Below are positions 1 through 9,170 of a DNA stretch of 64,000 nucleotides, in pieces (position 1 is the first letter of the stretch; every line of letters starts with the position of its first letter). The DNA is from Schleiferiaceae bacterium (GTDB lineage: Bacteria; Bacteroidota; Bacteroidia; Flavobacteriales; Schleiferiaceae): contig JAQWXR010000001.1 in NCBI GenBank assembly GCA_029254375.1, forward strand, positions 1 to 64,000, given 5' to 3'. A program made the position numbers and the translations under genes. The notes under the pieces are model-generated. The model did no database searches and was not told the origin of the DNA. It was given only the letters and a program-made list of their open reading frames with translations.

Positions 1-28
1 TCGCCGTTCAGCGATAGTAGAAAATCTC

Positions 29-60
29 AGCAAGGGCCTTAGGGCTCTTGCTTTCTTTTC
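29..60 (+). terminator. Rho-independent terminator of an upstream transcript
   Basis: AGCAAGGGCC-TTAG-GGCTCTTGCT stem (one G:T pair) followed by TTCTTTTC. Confidence 0.6.
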
Positions 61-106
61 TAAAGTGTTGGCATTTATGTGATTATGAGTTTTTACAGTG
101 TCAACC

Positions 107-136
107 AGCCGCCTCAGAATTGAGGCGGCTTTTTTA
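107..136 (+). terminator. Rho-independent terminator
   Basis: Perfect stem GCCGCCTCA-GAAT-TGAGGCGGC followed by TTTTTT. Confidence 0.85.
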
Positions 137-1594
137 TATGAGTTCCGAATTACGCAAGAGTTTGGCTATTTGTGAAATCTTTAATGGAATCTGGGAATGA
201 TGTAGGCAGGTGAATGACATAATTAGGCCCTGCTTTGCAGAATCCTCATACATGTAACATTTACTTAGGGCATGGGTATTAATACCATTCTCTGCGAGCA
301 ATCTTGAAGCGGTTAAATCCCAATCTTTTATTGAGCCATGATAATAAGCAATTGTATTCATGGTCTTCGGAAAAGGTGGGAGTGGAAGTTCTGGCAGTAA
401 GGAGGTCCAGCTTTTTGAAAAGACATCCCAACGTTTTCCGTGATGCTTCCGAACTTCGTGAATGTGGTTTCTCAGAAGTCCATTCCGGATAAATTCGTCC
501 ATGACAACTTGAATGGAAGAGGGAACAGATCGATGGGATTGTGATGTGAAGGCACGAACAGGTTCTATAAGAGATTTGGGCACGATCATAAAAGCTAAGC
601 GTATAGATGGATGAAGTATCCGATTAAATGTGCTCAAGTAAATTACCCGTCCTTCCTTGTCAAGGCTGAATAAACTTTGCGAATCATCGTATTCTTTCGT
701 CAAGTCATGTTCAAAATCATTTTCTATGATGATGGACTTTTTTAAATTCGGAGAATTGAGTAACAATTCCTTTCTATCTCTAGTTAAAATGGTTTCATCC
801 GGATAACGAGTGGTTGCCGTGACATGGATTAGCTTAACTGGTTTCTTTTGGCTTATAACAGTGTCTAAAGAGGAAATTTCGGCTTGTAGACCACTGAATA
901 TGGCCAAAACATTTGGAAAAGATGGGATTTGTATAGCAACTGGATCCCCAGGATTGATGAGTATGCTTCCTGTAATAAAGAGGGATTGGACAGACCCGGA
1001 AACGACAATTATTTGCTCTGGTGAGCATTGTATGCCTCGATTGATGGAAAGATGCATTGAAAGTGCTTCCCGAAATTGCTCTAACCCGAAGGAGCTACTA
1101 TAGGTGAGACCAGAGTTTTGCACATTTCGCCAGTACTTATTCAACAGGCTTTTCCACTTGTTGACAGGGAACAGGTCAAGTGGTGGAATCCCAGGCTGAA
1201 AAGCATATGCCCCAGACTTCATGGGATTAGTTTTTTTAAAACTTTTCAGAAAAGAAATACCCGAGGTGGAAAGTTCAATTGAATGGAGCTGGGGCGTCTT
1301 GGCAAGCGGGTAGATTCTATTTGAAACAAAATAACCAGATCCCTTTCTTGAATTGGTAAAGCCTTGGTTTGAGAGTAATTCATAGGCTCTGATCACGGTA
1401 CTTCTTGATAGACCTAGTGATTCCGATAACTTCCTGCTTGGGGGAAGTGTGGTTTGACCTGTTAAGACTCCTGATTGGATCAGGTGCTTGAATATCTCAA
1501 ACAGTCGAATATAACTGGGATTTCTTTTTACACCAATTGTATCAGGTTTTATATTCCATTGCTGCTGGATCAAATCTAGGATATCAGTTTTCAT
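134..1594 (-). CDS. MocR-type transcriptional regulator (GntR HTH fused to fold-I aminotransferase-like domain)
   Basis: N-terminal winged HTH (PPSRKLSESLGLSRSTVIRAYELLSNQGFTNSRKGSGYFV) followed by an aminotransferase-like domain; 486 aa; divergent from the following operon. Confidence 0.9.
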   Translation of the reverse strand: MKTDILDLIQQQWNIKPDTIGVKRNPSYIRLFEIFKHLIQSGVLTGQTTLPPSRKLSESLGLSRSTVIRAYELLSNQGFTNSRKGSGYFVSNRIYPLAKTPQLHSIELSTSGISFLKSFKKTNPMKSGAYAFQPGIPPLDLFPVNKWKSLLNKYWRNVQNSGLTYSSSFGLEQFREALSMHLSINRGIQCSPEQIIVVSGSVQSLFITGSILINPGDPVAIQIPSFPNVLAIFSGLQAEISSLDTVISQKKPVKLIHVTATTRYPDETILTRDRKELLLNSPNLKKSIIIENDFEHDLTKEYDDSQSLFSLDKEGRVIYLSTFNRILHPSIRLAFMIVPKSLIEPVRAFTSQSHRSVPSSIQVVMDEFIRNGLLRNHIHEVRKHHGKRWDVFSKSWTSLLPELPLPPFPKTMNTIAYYHGSIKDWDLTASRLLAENGINTHALSKCYMYEDSAKQGLIMSFTCLHHSQIPLKISQIAKLLRNSELI

Positions 1595-1603
1595 CTGAAA
1601 AAT

Positions 1604-1634
1604 AATTGGTAGGTATAAAGAAAAAAAATTGGTA
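1604..1634. promoter_or_regulatory. Direct repeat AATTGGTA-N15-AATTGGTA, candidate MocR operator
   Basis: Exact 8-bp direct repeats at 1604-1611 and 1627-1634 in the 101-bp divergent intergenic region. Confidence 0.4.
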
Positions 1635-1695
1635 TGAAATGTACATGGAAATTTTCAAATCTTTACATGTAACTATATATGAAAAAAAGTAAGTA

Positions 1696-2865
1696 ATGAA
1701 AAAGTATCTACCCTTCCTTTTATCCTTTTGCTTTGTTTCTACTCCGTTGACCGCGCAGCTGAGCCTTCGGGGAATCCTGGATTTGGATTTACCTTCGGCG
1801 GGAGCAGCTGGTAAGGCTATTCATGTTCATGCAGACTCGGCTATTTCGGATTTAAGCAGGTATGGAATCGGCGTAGCAAATAATGGTGGTGGATCAGATG
1901 GCTTGGAATATGTTTTTCCGGCGATTTCACTTCAGGCAGGTGATGATGTTCTAATAGCTAGGGATTCTAGCGCCATGTCCAGCTATTTTGCAGGTTGTTT
2001 TAGCCAGTTTGAATTTGTCCTGACGGCAAATAATTCCATCTCCCAGAATGGGGACGATGCGATCGAGCTTTATAAGGACTCGAGCGTAGTAGAAGTTTTT
2101 GGGGATGTCAATGTGGATGGATCAGGAACGTTTTGGGAGTATTCAGATTCTTGGGCATTCAAAGACACCTTGGGCCTCACATGGCCAAATGGATGGATCT
2201 ATGGGGGGGTGGGATGCACCGTCGGTGATTCCTTAGTGTCAGCATCACTTTGCCCGTATCCTGAGTGCCTCAATGTTTTACTGCTTCATGATGTTACGTT
2301 TAGAGTAGATATGAATGAGTATGCAGGGTCTTTTACGACCCCAGAGGTAAATGGTACGTTTAATGGATGGTGTGGAAATTGTGCCGCAATGACCGATTCT
2401 GATGGGGATAATGTGTGGGAAATCACTTTAGCCCTTGAAGATGGCGTTGGGGTTGAATATAAATTCTCCTATGATAATTGGACTGGTCAAGAGGCAAATG
2501 ACCCTGCTTCACCTTGTACTAATGGTAACAGCACGTTTACAAATAGAGTTCTGACACCAGCTTCAGATACGGTTTTGGCACCCGTATGTTGGGGTTCTTG
2601 CGATGAGTGCTCAGGAATTGGCTTGTTAGACAGTGAATTAGGTTTAAAGGTTTATCCGAATCCAGCAAATTCGTATACAATACTTTTCACTACCCTTCAA
2701 AGTGCATCGTATTCTCTTCTAAACGCCATGGGGCAAACCATTCATGGTGGTACGATTCATTACGGAGAGAATTTCGTAGATTTTACGAGGTTGACTCCGG
2801 GCTTATACTTTATTGAAGTTAAGTCGAATGAGTATTCTGAGATTTTGAAAGTTATCCGTCAATAG
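1696..2865 (+). CDS. Secreted protein with lamin-tail-like domain and C-terminal T9SS sorting domain
   Basis: Signal peptide; lamin-tail-like region with SQNGDDAIELYKDSSVVEVFGDV; C-terminal LKVYPNPANSYTIL...LTPGLYFIEVKSN...EILKVIRQ typical of T9SS type A. Confidence 0.8.
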   Translation: MKKYLPFLLSFCFVSTPLTAQLSLRGILDLDLPSAGAAGKAIHVHADSAISDLSRYGIGVANNGGGSDGLEYVFPAISLQAGDDVLIARDSSAMSSYFAGCFSQFEFVLTANNSISQNGDDAIELYKDSSVVEVFGDVNVDGSGTFWEYSDSWAFKDTLGLTWPNGWIYGGVGCTVGDSLVSASLCPYPECLNVLLLHDVTFRVDMNEYAGSFTTPEVNGTFNGWCGNCAAMTDSDGDNVWEITLALEDGVGVEYKFSYDNWTGQEANDPASPCTNGNSTFTNRVLTPASDTVLAPVCWGSCDECSGIGLLDSELGLKVYPNPANSYTILFTTLQSASYSLLNAMGQTIHGGTIHYGENFVDFTRLTPGLYFIEVKSNEYSEILKVIRQ

Positions 2866-2873
2866 TAGGATCA

Positions 2874-3821
2874 ATGCGTATCATTAAGACTTCACATCTT
2901 TGCAGTTTAGCCGCGATTTCGCTGTTAATTTCTGGATGTCATACCGAAGATGTGCCGCTTAGGCCGTCGGTAACTTTTTCAGCCTCTCCTATTGTGATTT
3001 CAGAGGATAATGGTGTAGCAACTTTGGAATTAATCCTCAGTGAAGCATTAACTGAAACCTTGATAGCACAACTTAATATTGGAGGTTCGGCAGTGAAAGA
3101 TGAAGATTATGCACTTTCTAGTGAGGTGTTAGTTATTCAGCCTGGCGAGCTCAAAGGTACTGTGACCATTGCGGCACTTCAAGATCTGGAACAGGAGGAA
3201 AATGAAGAAATTACGCTAGAATTAGTCGAGAGCACGTCCTTCATTAATTTAACGCCTGGGGTATTGAGTATCCTGATTGAAGATGATGATTCCCCTTCGT
3301 CTGGGTCGCTGCTTATTTTGAATGAAGTGCTTTACGACCCGTCCAATAATGGCCTAAATGGCGATGCAAACGGTGATGGAGTGTATGTTCAAGATGAGGA
3401 TGAGTTCATAGAATTTGTTAATCTTAGTGCTACTACCATGGACCTTTCCGGATATAAGGTTTTCGACGCGACAGCATTGGGATCGAATACCCCTCGTCAT
3501 GTATTCCCTACTGGTTCTATTCTGAGTCCTGGAAAAGCGTTGATTTTATTTGGGGGGGGTACTCCATCTGGGTCTTTTGGGAATGCTCTTGTGCAAGTAG
3601 CTTCGAGCGGGGCGATTAACATGAACAATGCCGGAGATTTCATTACGCTTAGAGATGATCTTGATTCTACATTTTTAGAATTTGACATCACTCCACTTTC
3701 GGATAATCCAAATGAATCGTATACCCGGAATCCGGATCTTACAGGATCATTTGAACAACATAGTGCAGTGAATGGATTGCTTTTCACCCCGGGAACTAAG
3801 GTAGATGGTTCGCCATTTTAA
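2874..3821 (+). CDS. Lipoprotein with Calx-beta and lamin-tail domains
   Basis: Lipobox LLISGC; Calx-beta pattern (ISEDNGVATLELILSEAL..IEDDD); lamin-tail pattern (LNEVLYDPSNNGLNGDANGDG..DEFIEFVNLSATTMDLSGYKVFDA). Confidence 0.8.
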   Translation: MRIIKTSHLCSLAAISLLISGCHTEDVPLRPSVTFSASPIVISEDNGVATLELILSEALTETLIAQLNIGGSAVKDEDYALSSEVLVIQPGELKGTVTIAALQDLEQEENEEITLELVESTSFINLTPGVLSILIEDDDSPSSGSLLILNEVLYDPSNNGLNGDANGDGVYVQDEDEFIEFVNLSATTMDLSGYKVFDATALGSNTPRHVFPTGSILSPGKALILFGGGTPSGSFGNALVQVASSGAINMNNAGDFITLRDDLDSTFLEFDITPLSDNPNESYTRNPDLTGSFEQHSAVNGLLFTPGTKVDGSPF

Positions 3822-3840
3822 GCACCTAAAGTTCTGAGGT

Positions 3841-5196
3841 ATGCACATAGTTTGGATTTTTCTCGCCCTATTGGTCACAGGGATTTCGTTATACAAGAAA
3901 TGGCAAACCCAATGGGTGCTGTTTTTGGTTGGTTTTGGTATGATTTGCCTCGCCGAGTTCTTTGGACTAGGCTTTTTAAAGGAAGAGACTTCAGCCAATG
4001 GGGCGCCACTCCTCAATGCTCTTCATAGAACAGTCGGTCAATTTGAATCAACACTAGGAAGTGTGGGATTGATGATTATGAGCATAGGAGGTTTCGTGAC
4101 GTATTGTGACAACATCGGCGCCTCCCAAAAACTAGTTCAGATATCCTTGAACTTGCTGAATAAGTTAAAACTGCCTTCCTCATTTTTTGCCATTCTAGTT
4201 TTACCTCTAGGTCAGATCTTGTTTGTCTGTATACCATCAGCTGCTGGATTTGCATGTCTATTGATGGCTTCCGTGTTTCCCGTTCTTGTTGGCATGGGCG
4301 TGAACAGAGCCGCCGCGGCAGCCATAATTACTGGAACGACCGCATTTGGAATTGGTCCCGCCTCGGCCATTACAAATAGCGCAGCGACTATCATTGGCAT
4401 TCCAGTAGTTGACTACTTTATAAATGTTCAGCTCTCTGTTATGTGGGCAATGATGGCGGTGACTATGGTTCTCTATGCGGTCTCTAATAGGATTTTTGAC
4501 CGCATGCCCATAGACTATCCAGGAGTCGCTTCAAAGATGGAGCAGGATATGGAGCAAGTGCCATCTTATTTAGCGGTTCTCCCTATCCTTCCAATTTTAT
4601 TACTCACATCCGTTTACTTGAGTTCATCATTGCTTAACATACCCATGGAATTGTCAACCTCTGAGGCAATGATAGCAAGCATGATTTTGGCCTTCTTCGC
4701 ACGTTCAATAGGCTCTTTATCTTTATCCAAAAGCTTTGCTGAACTGTCCAACTTTTGGGTGGGAATGGGAGATATTTTTAAAAATGTGGTCACCTTGGTG
4801 ATGGCAGCGGAAATTTTTGCCAAGGGATTGATTTCCCTTGGGTTTATACAAATGCTAGTGGATAGTATGAATGCGCTTGGTCTAGGGTCAGTGGCTGTTC
4901 TTATTGTGTTTACAATTCTAATCTTCTTGGCATCCATTTTAATGGGTAGCGGTAATGCTGCATTTTTTTCTTTTGCACCCACGGTCCCAAAAATTGCATC
5001 AGAATTTGGATTAGAAGGAACGAAATTGATCCTGCCTATGAATTTAGGAGCATCGATGGGAAGAACGATCTCTCCAATTTCTGGGGTGCTCATTGCGGTT
5101 TCAACCATTGCCCAGGTACCCGTGTTTGAAATTTTAAAGCGCAATCTACTGCCGATGATAGGCGCGTTGATATTTATTCTAATCTATTCGGCATAA
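3841..5196 (+). CDS. DcuC-family C4-dicarboxylate / YfcC-like carrier
   Basis: Polytopic membrane protein, 451 aa; hydrophobic pattern with GTTAFGIGPASAITNSAATIIG and MGSGNAAFFSFAPTVPKIA. Confidence 0.75.
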   Translation: MHIVWIFLALLVTGISLYKKWQTQWVLFLVGFGMICLAEFFGLGFLKEETSANGAPLLNALHRTVGQFESTLGSVGLMIMSIGGFVTYCDNIGASQKLVQISLNLLNKLKLPSSFFAILVLPLGQILFVCIPSAAGFACLLMASVFPVLVGMGVNRAAAAAIITGTTAFGIGPASAITNSAATIIGIPVVDYFINVQLSVMWAMMAVTMVLYAVSNRIFDRMPIDYPGVASKMEQDMEQVPSYLAVLPILPILLLTSVYLSSSLLNIPMELSTSEAMIASMILAFFARSIGSLSLSKSFAELSNFWVGMGDIFKNVVTLVMAAEIFAKGLISLGFIQMLVDSMNALGLGSVAVLIVFTILIFLASILMGSGNAAFFSFAPTVPKIASEFGLEGTKLILPMNLGASMGRTISPISGVLIAVSTIAQVPVFEILKRNLLPMIGALIFILIYSA

Positions 5197-5206
5197 TTGC
5201 ATTCGT

Positions 5207-6316
5207 ATGAGGCTACTGAAAAATTTCCATGTATTCGCGCCAAAAGATCTTGGATTTGTGGATATTCTTGTTGCTCATGGCAAGGTGTTGTGTGTGGAAG
5301 AAAATTTAAACATTACCGGCATTCCTAACCTGGAGGTTGTTGATGGAGAGGGGGCGATTATCACCCCTGGGTTTATTGACCAACATATTCATCTTATAGG
5401 CGCAGGAGGGAAAAGAGGCTTTTCAAGTTTGACAAGGGAGCTAGAGATAACGGATTTATGGCGCGTTGGAACAACAACAGCGGTGGGTTTATTGGGGACT
5501 GATGGTGCTACGCGGAATCCTAAAAGTCTATACTCCAAAGTAAAGGCATTCGATGAGCAGGGCCTATCTGCATTTATGCATACAGGGTATTACGGTTTGG
5601 ATCCATGTTTTATAACCGACAGTGCTCAAAATGACCTCATATTCATCGACAAGGTTATTGGTTCGAAAGTGGCTATTTCCGATATAAGATCTTCGTTTCC
5701 AACAGATAACGAATTGTTGAAGCGTTGGCGAGAAGTTTACGTCGGAGGTATGGTTAGTGGTAAAAAAGGAGTGTTGCATGTCCACTTGGGCCCAGCAAAA
5801 GAGCATTTAGATCCTTTATTTCGAATGGTTAAAGACTTTGATGTGCCAATTTCATCCTTGTCACCAACGCATGTGGCGCGTTCAAAGGAATTATTCGAAG
5901 AGGCGATTTTATTTGCCAAGCTCGGCGGCTCCATTGACATTACCACAGGGGCATCGAAATTCACAGAACCACATCTAGCTGTTTACTGCGCAGTCGAAGA
6001 AGGTGTTCCCATTACTCAAATTACATTTTCAACCGATGGAAATGCTGGATTGGATGCAAAAGATGTTCATGGTAATGTGATCGGAACCAAATCTGCTCCC
6101 ATTGAAGCAAACCTGAGTTCTATTCGGGCCTTGTTAACAGATCGAATTATTGAGACTGAACAAGCTCTTTCTCTTGTAACCGTTAATGTGGCGAATCATT
6201 TAAACTTGAAAGGGAAAGGTAGAGTATCTAATGGCTATGATGCAGATTTCTGTGTTTTTGATGACCAATGGAACCTTAAAGATGTATACACTAAGGGTAT
6301 TTCAAGATGGATGTAA
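5207..6316 (+). CDS. iadA: Isoaspartyl dipeptidase (beta-aspartyl-peptidase), amidohydrolase superfamily
   Basis: TPGFIDQHIHLIGAGGKRGFSSLTRE metal-binding motif, GTTTAVGLLGTDGATRNPKSLYSK, FSTDGNAG; 369 aa. Confidence 0.88.
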   Translation: MRLLKNFHVFAPKDLGFVDILVAHGKVLCVEENLNITGIPNLEVVDGEGAIITPGFIDQHIHLIGAGGKRGFSSLTRELEITDLWRVGTTTAVGLLGTDGATRNPKSLYSKVKAFDEQGLSAFMHTGYYGLDPCFITDSAQNDLIFIDKVIGSKVAISDIRSSFPTDNELLKRWREVYVGGMVSGKKGVLHVHLGPAKEHLDPLFRMVKDFDVPISSLSPTHVARSKELFEEAILFAKLGGSIDITTGASKFTEPHLAVYCAVEEGVPITQITFSTDGNAGLDAKDVHGNVIGTKSAPIEANLSSIRALLTDRIIETEQALSLVTVNVANHLNLKGKGRVSNGYDADFCVFDDQWNLKDVYTKGISRWM

Positions 6317-7623
6317 AAGTTGTTTTTCTAGCGCTACTAATTGCATGCACTGGGACATCCCTTCAAGCGCAATTGGATGAAGATGAATGGGGTTTGACCA
6401 ATTCCTATGATTTTGGAGAGGGTTGGATAATCAAAGGAAACAACGTCGCTACGGAAATAACGGGAATGTTTCAACCTCAATTTGAGTGGAAGCATTATGG
6501 CGATAAAATCGAATTTCAAGATGTTTTTCGCTCAAGAATTCGACGTTTTCGTCTTCGGTTTAATGGACAATATGAGCCTGCACGTCTTTTTTATCGCGTT
6601 CAATATGATTTTGGAGGAGTTCCTGAAATTGATAACGGTGAGTTGATTAGAATTTCCCAAGCTTACATAGGGACTAGAATAGGACGAAGGGCGCGAATCA
6701 TTATTGGGCAGAGGGCTTCCCCTGCAAATAATCGTGAACTTTTTATGAACTCGGGAACCCTTCAGCTTGTTGAGCGCAGTAGAGTTACTAGTGCATTTGC
6801 CAGCTTGGCTGAATTTGGTGTTTTTTTTGAAAATACATGGAGGTTGTCCAGTACCAACTACATCCGGGGCTATACGAGCATAACCACTGGAGATGGAGCT
6901 TTTCCTATCAAGCCTGACTTTGGTGGATTTAAATACAGTGCTCGATTAGATTATTTGCCATTTGGTCTGTTCACGAGGTACGGTCAGTTTAGGCAAGTGG
7001 ATATGGTTCGAGAACTAACTCCTAAGCTAATAATTGGAGCCTTCTTGAGTCAAAATCAAGGAGTTAGTAGTCGAAGAGGAAGGACCCAAGGATCGATATT
7101 GTATTTAGATTCCGCATTTAATACTCTTTTGCCCAATTATTCTCAAATGGGCATTGATTTCATGTTCAAATACAGAGGCTTTTCAATGATAGGTGAGTGG
7201 GTGCGTGGAGGGGCAAGCGTACCTGATGGTATTCTCTATCGAGTGAGAACCGATGGTTCGATAAGTACAGATTTTCTTGTAAATGATCTTCAAAATATGC
7301 CGGATTACGTCAAATCGAGGATGATGCTAGGCAATGGGTACAATCTGCAAGCTGGATTCCTGACGAAAAAAGGAATCTCATTTGATGGGAGATATTCGCA
7401 TTTAGTGGCTGACCCGTTTTCATTTTTGACGAATGGGACATTCTACAATAGACCTTCATTTTACACCTTAGGTATGTCAAAATACATGACGAGATGGTAT
7501 GGAATGAAAATCCAAGGATCTGTCACAATGAATACGGTCGCACCTGGCGCAAATTCTCCAGGCAATGATCTATTGACCAAGCCTGAGTGGACGTATCGTT
7601 TAATTACAAGCTTTCTATTTTGA
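6307..7623 (+). CDS. Porin (phosphate-selective porin O/P-like)
   Basis: Signal peptide; FRSRIRRFRLRFNGQYEPARLFYRVQYDFGG; ends in F; 438 aa; start overlaps iadA stop. Confidence 0.75.
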   Translation: MDVKVVFLALLIACTGTSLQAQLDEDEWGLTNSYDFGEGWIIKGNNVATEITGMFQPQFEWKHYGDKIEFQDVFRSRIRRFRLRFNGQYEPARLFYRVQYDFGGVPEIDNGELIRISQAYIGTRIGRRARIIIGQRASPANNRELFMNSGTLQLVERSRVTSAFASLAEFGVFFENTWRLSSTNYIRGYTSITTGDGAFPIKPDFGGFKYSARLDYLPFGLFTRYGQFRQVDMVRELTPKLIIGAFLSQNQGVSSRRGRTQGSILYLDSAFNTLLPNYSQMGIDFMFKYRGFSMIGEWVRGGASVPDGILYRVRTDGSISTDFLVNDLQNMPDYVKSRMMLGNGYNLQAGFLTKKGISFDGRYSHLVADPFSFLTNGTFYNRPSFYTLGMSKYMTRWYGMKIQGSVTMNTVAPGANSPGNDLLTKPEWTYRLITSFLF

Positions 7624-9170
7624 AGAACTCGTTATTAATCGGTTTTATTCTCGTCGCAATTTCTTCAGGATTTGACCTTGAAAAGGGTTTTAATCCGCAG
7701 ACAAAAGAAATTACAACTCGCTTTTTTTCTGATCCACTAATTGATATCCCCACACCCGCATTTCAGAAAAAGAAGGGAGCGAGCACCTATGGTGAAGTCA
7801 TAGAATTTATTCAGAACACGGTCGAATCACACCGCGAATACGCGGAGTTAGCTTCCTTGGGAACTAGTCAGAAGGGGCTGAATATTCCTATTATTTTTCT
7901 TCGAAGTCCCACCGCTAAAAACCCACTGAGAATTTGGTTTCAAGGGGGATTACATGGGGATGAGATAGGGAGTGTTGAGTCTATGCTCTTCCTCCTTCAT
8001 GAATTACTCACTGACTCTGTTCATTTGCTTGAGCAGGCGGAATTCGCCATTGTGCCAGTAGCTAATCCGGACGGATTTTCAAAGGAAGATAGATTTTCAG
8101 CAAATGGACTAGATCTCAATAGAGATCAAACAAAAATGCTCGCGCCCGAGACTGAATTTTTAAAGGATGCATTCCATTCTTTTGCCCCTGAAATAGCTGT
8201 TGACTTTCATGAGTATAGACCTTATCGTAAAGATTATGTGAATTATGGAAGAGCTGGAATCACGTCCCCATATGATGCAATGTTTCTGCACACATCTAAT
8301 GAAAATGTCCCAGAAGATCTTCGAAAGATGATTCATCGGCAATTTGTGCTACCCGCAATGGATAAGATGGAAGAGGCGGGCTATAGAACAAGCGGTTATT
8401 TCAGCACCGTAGATATCCAAGGGAAAACGCATTTCCGATTGGGAAGCGCCAGCGCAAGATCAACGTCTACCTCTTATGCGCTAAGTAATACAATATCGTC
8501 ACTTATTGAGATTAGAGGGGTGGGTATAAGCACCACCTCATTAAAGCGACGAGTGCATTCTGCTTTTTTAATTGGCATGTCATACATCCATGAGGGAATT
8601 CGACTTGGTAAGGGTCTCAAAGAATTTTTGCATGAAAGGGCTGCTATAGAAAAGGCTACTGTGTTAGTGAGCTATAATCGACGAATGGACACCTTGCGAT
8701 TTATTGATCTGGATAAGGTAGAAGTTCAAGATTTCTATTTACCTATTCAGGATCTTAGCCGACAATCAGTTGACATATCACGCGTGCTCCCTCAAGCCTA
8801 TTTGATTCTTGGGAAAGATATAAAGGAAGTCGAAAGCCGCTTGAATCTATTGAATATCCAATGTTCTCGCAAGCAGCTCTCCGAGCTGCCTATCGAGCGA
8901 CTTAGAGCTTATGCCGTGGATAATTACAGAATGGATGGTACCCTTTATGAAGGTTCAAAAATGCAGAATTTAACCTGCCATCTAGAGCCACTAGATGCCA
9001 AAGAATATTCCGTGAAACAAGAGGTTTTATTTATTCCTGTAGATCAACCAAGAATGGGGCATTTGGTAGAATTATTAGAGCCAGATGCACCAAATAGTTT
9101 GTTTTCGTTCAGCATTATTCAATTAACTGCCTCCAAAACCATTAATATTTTACGTTATGAAAAAGGTTAG
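7620..9170 (+). CDS. M14-family zinc carboxypeptidase-like protein
   Basis: QGGLHGDEIGS zinc motif, NPDG, DLNRD, AVDFHEYRPY, SLIEIRGVG; probable TTG start at 7620 overlapping the upstream TGA (ORF track opens at 7587). Confidence 0.8.
   Translation: MKNSLLIGFILVAISSGFDLEKGFNPQTKEITTRFFSDPLIDIPTPAFQKKKGASTYGEVIEFIQNTVESHREYAELASLGTSQKGLNIPIIFLRSPTAKNPLRIWFQGGLHGDEIGSVESMLFLLHELLTDSVHLLEQAEFAIVPVANPDGFSKEDRFSANGLDLNRDQTKMLAPETEFLKDAFHSFAPEIAVDFHEYRPYRKDYVNYGRAGITSPYDAMFLHTSNENVPEDLRKMIHRQFVLPAMDKMEEAGYRTSGYFSTVDIQGKTHFRLGSASARSTSTSYALSNTISSLIEIRGVGISTTSLKRRVHSAFLIGMSYIHEGIRLGKGLKEFLHERAAIEKATVLVSYNRRMDTLRFIDLDKVEVQDFYLPIQDLSRQSVDISRVLPQAYLILGKDIKEVESRLNLLNIQCSRKQLSELPIERLRAYAVDNYRMDGTLYEGSKMQNLTCHLEPLDAKEYSVKQEVLFIPVDQPRMGHLVELLEPDAPNSLFSFSIIQLTASKTINILRYEKG

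Noticed and set aside
4614-5144. 176-aa ORF antisense to the DcuC-family gene
   Set aside because: Antisense of a well-supported membrane protein gene; no family resemblance.
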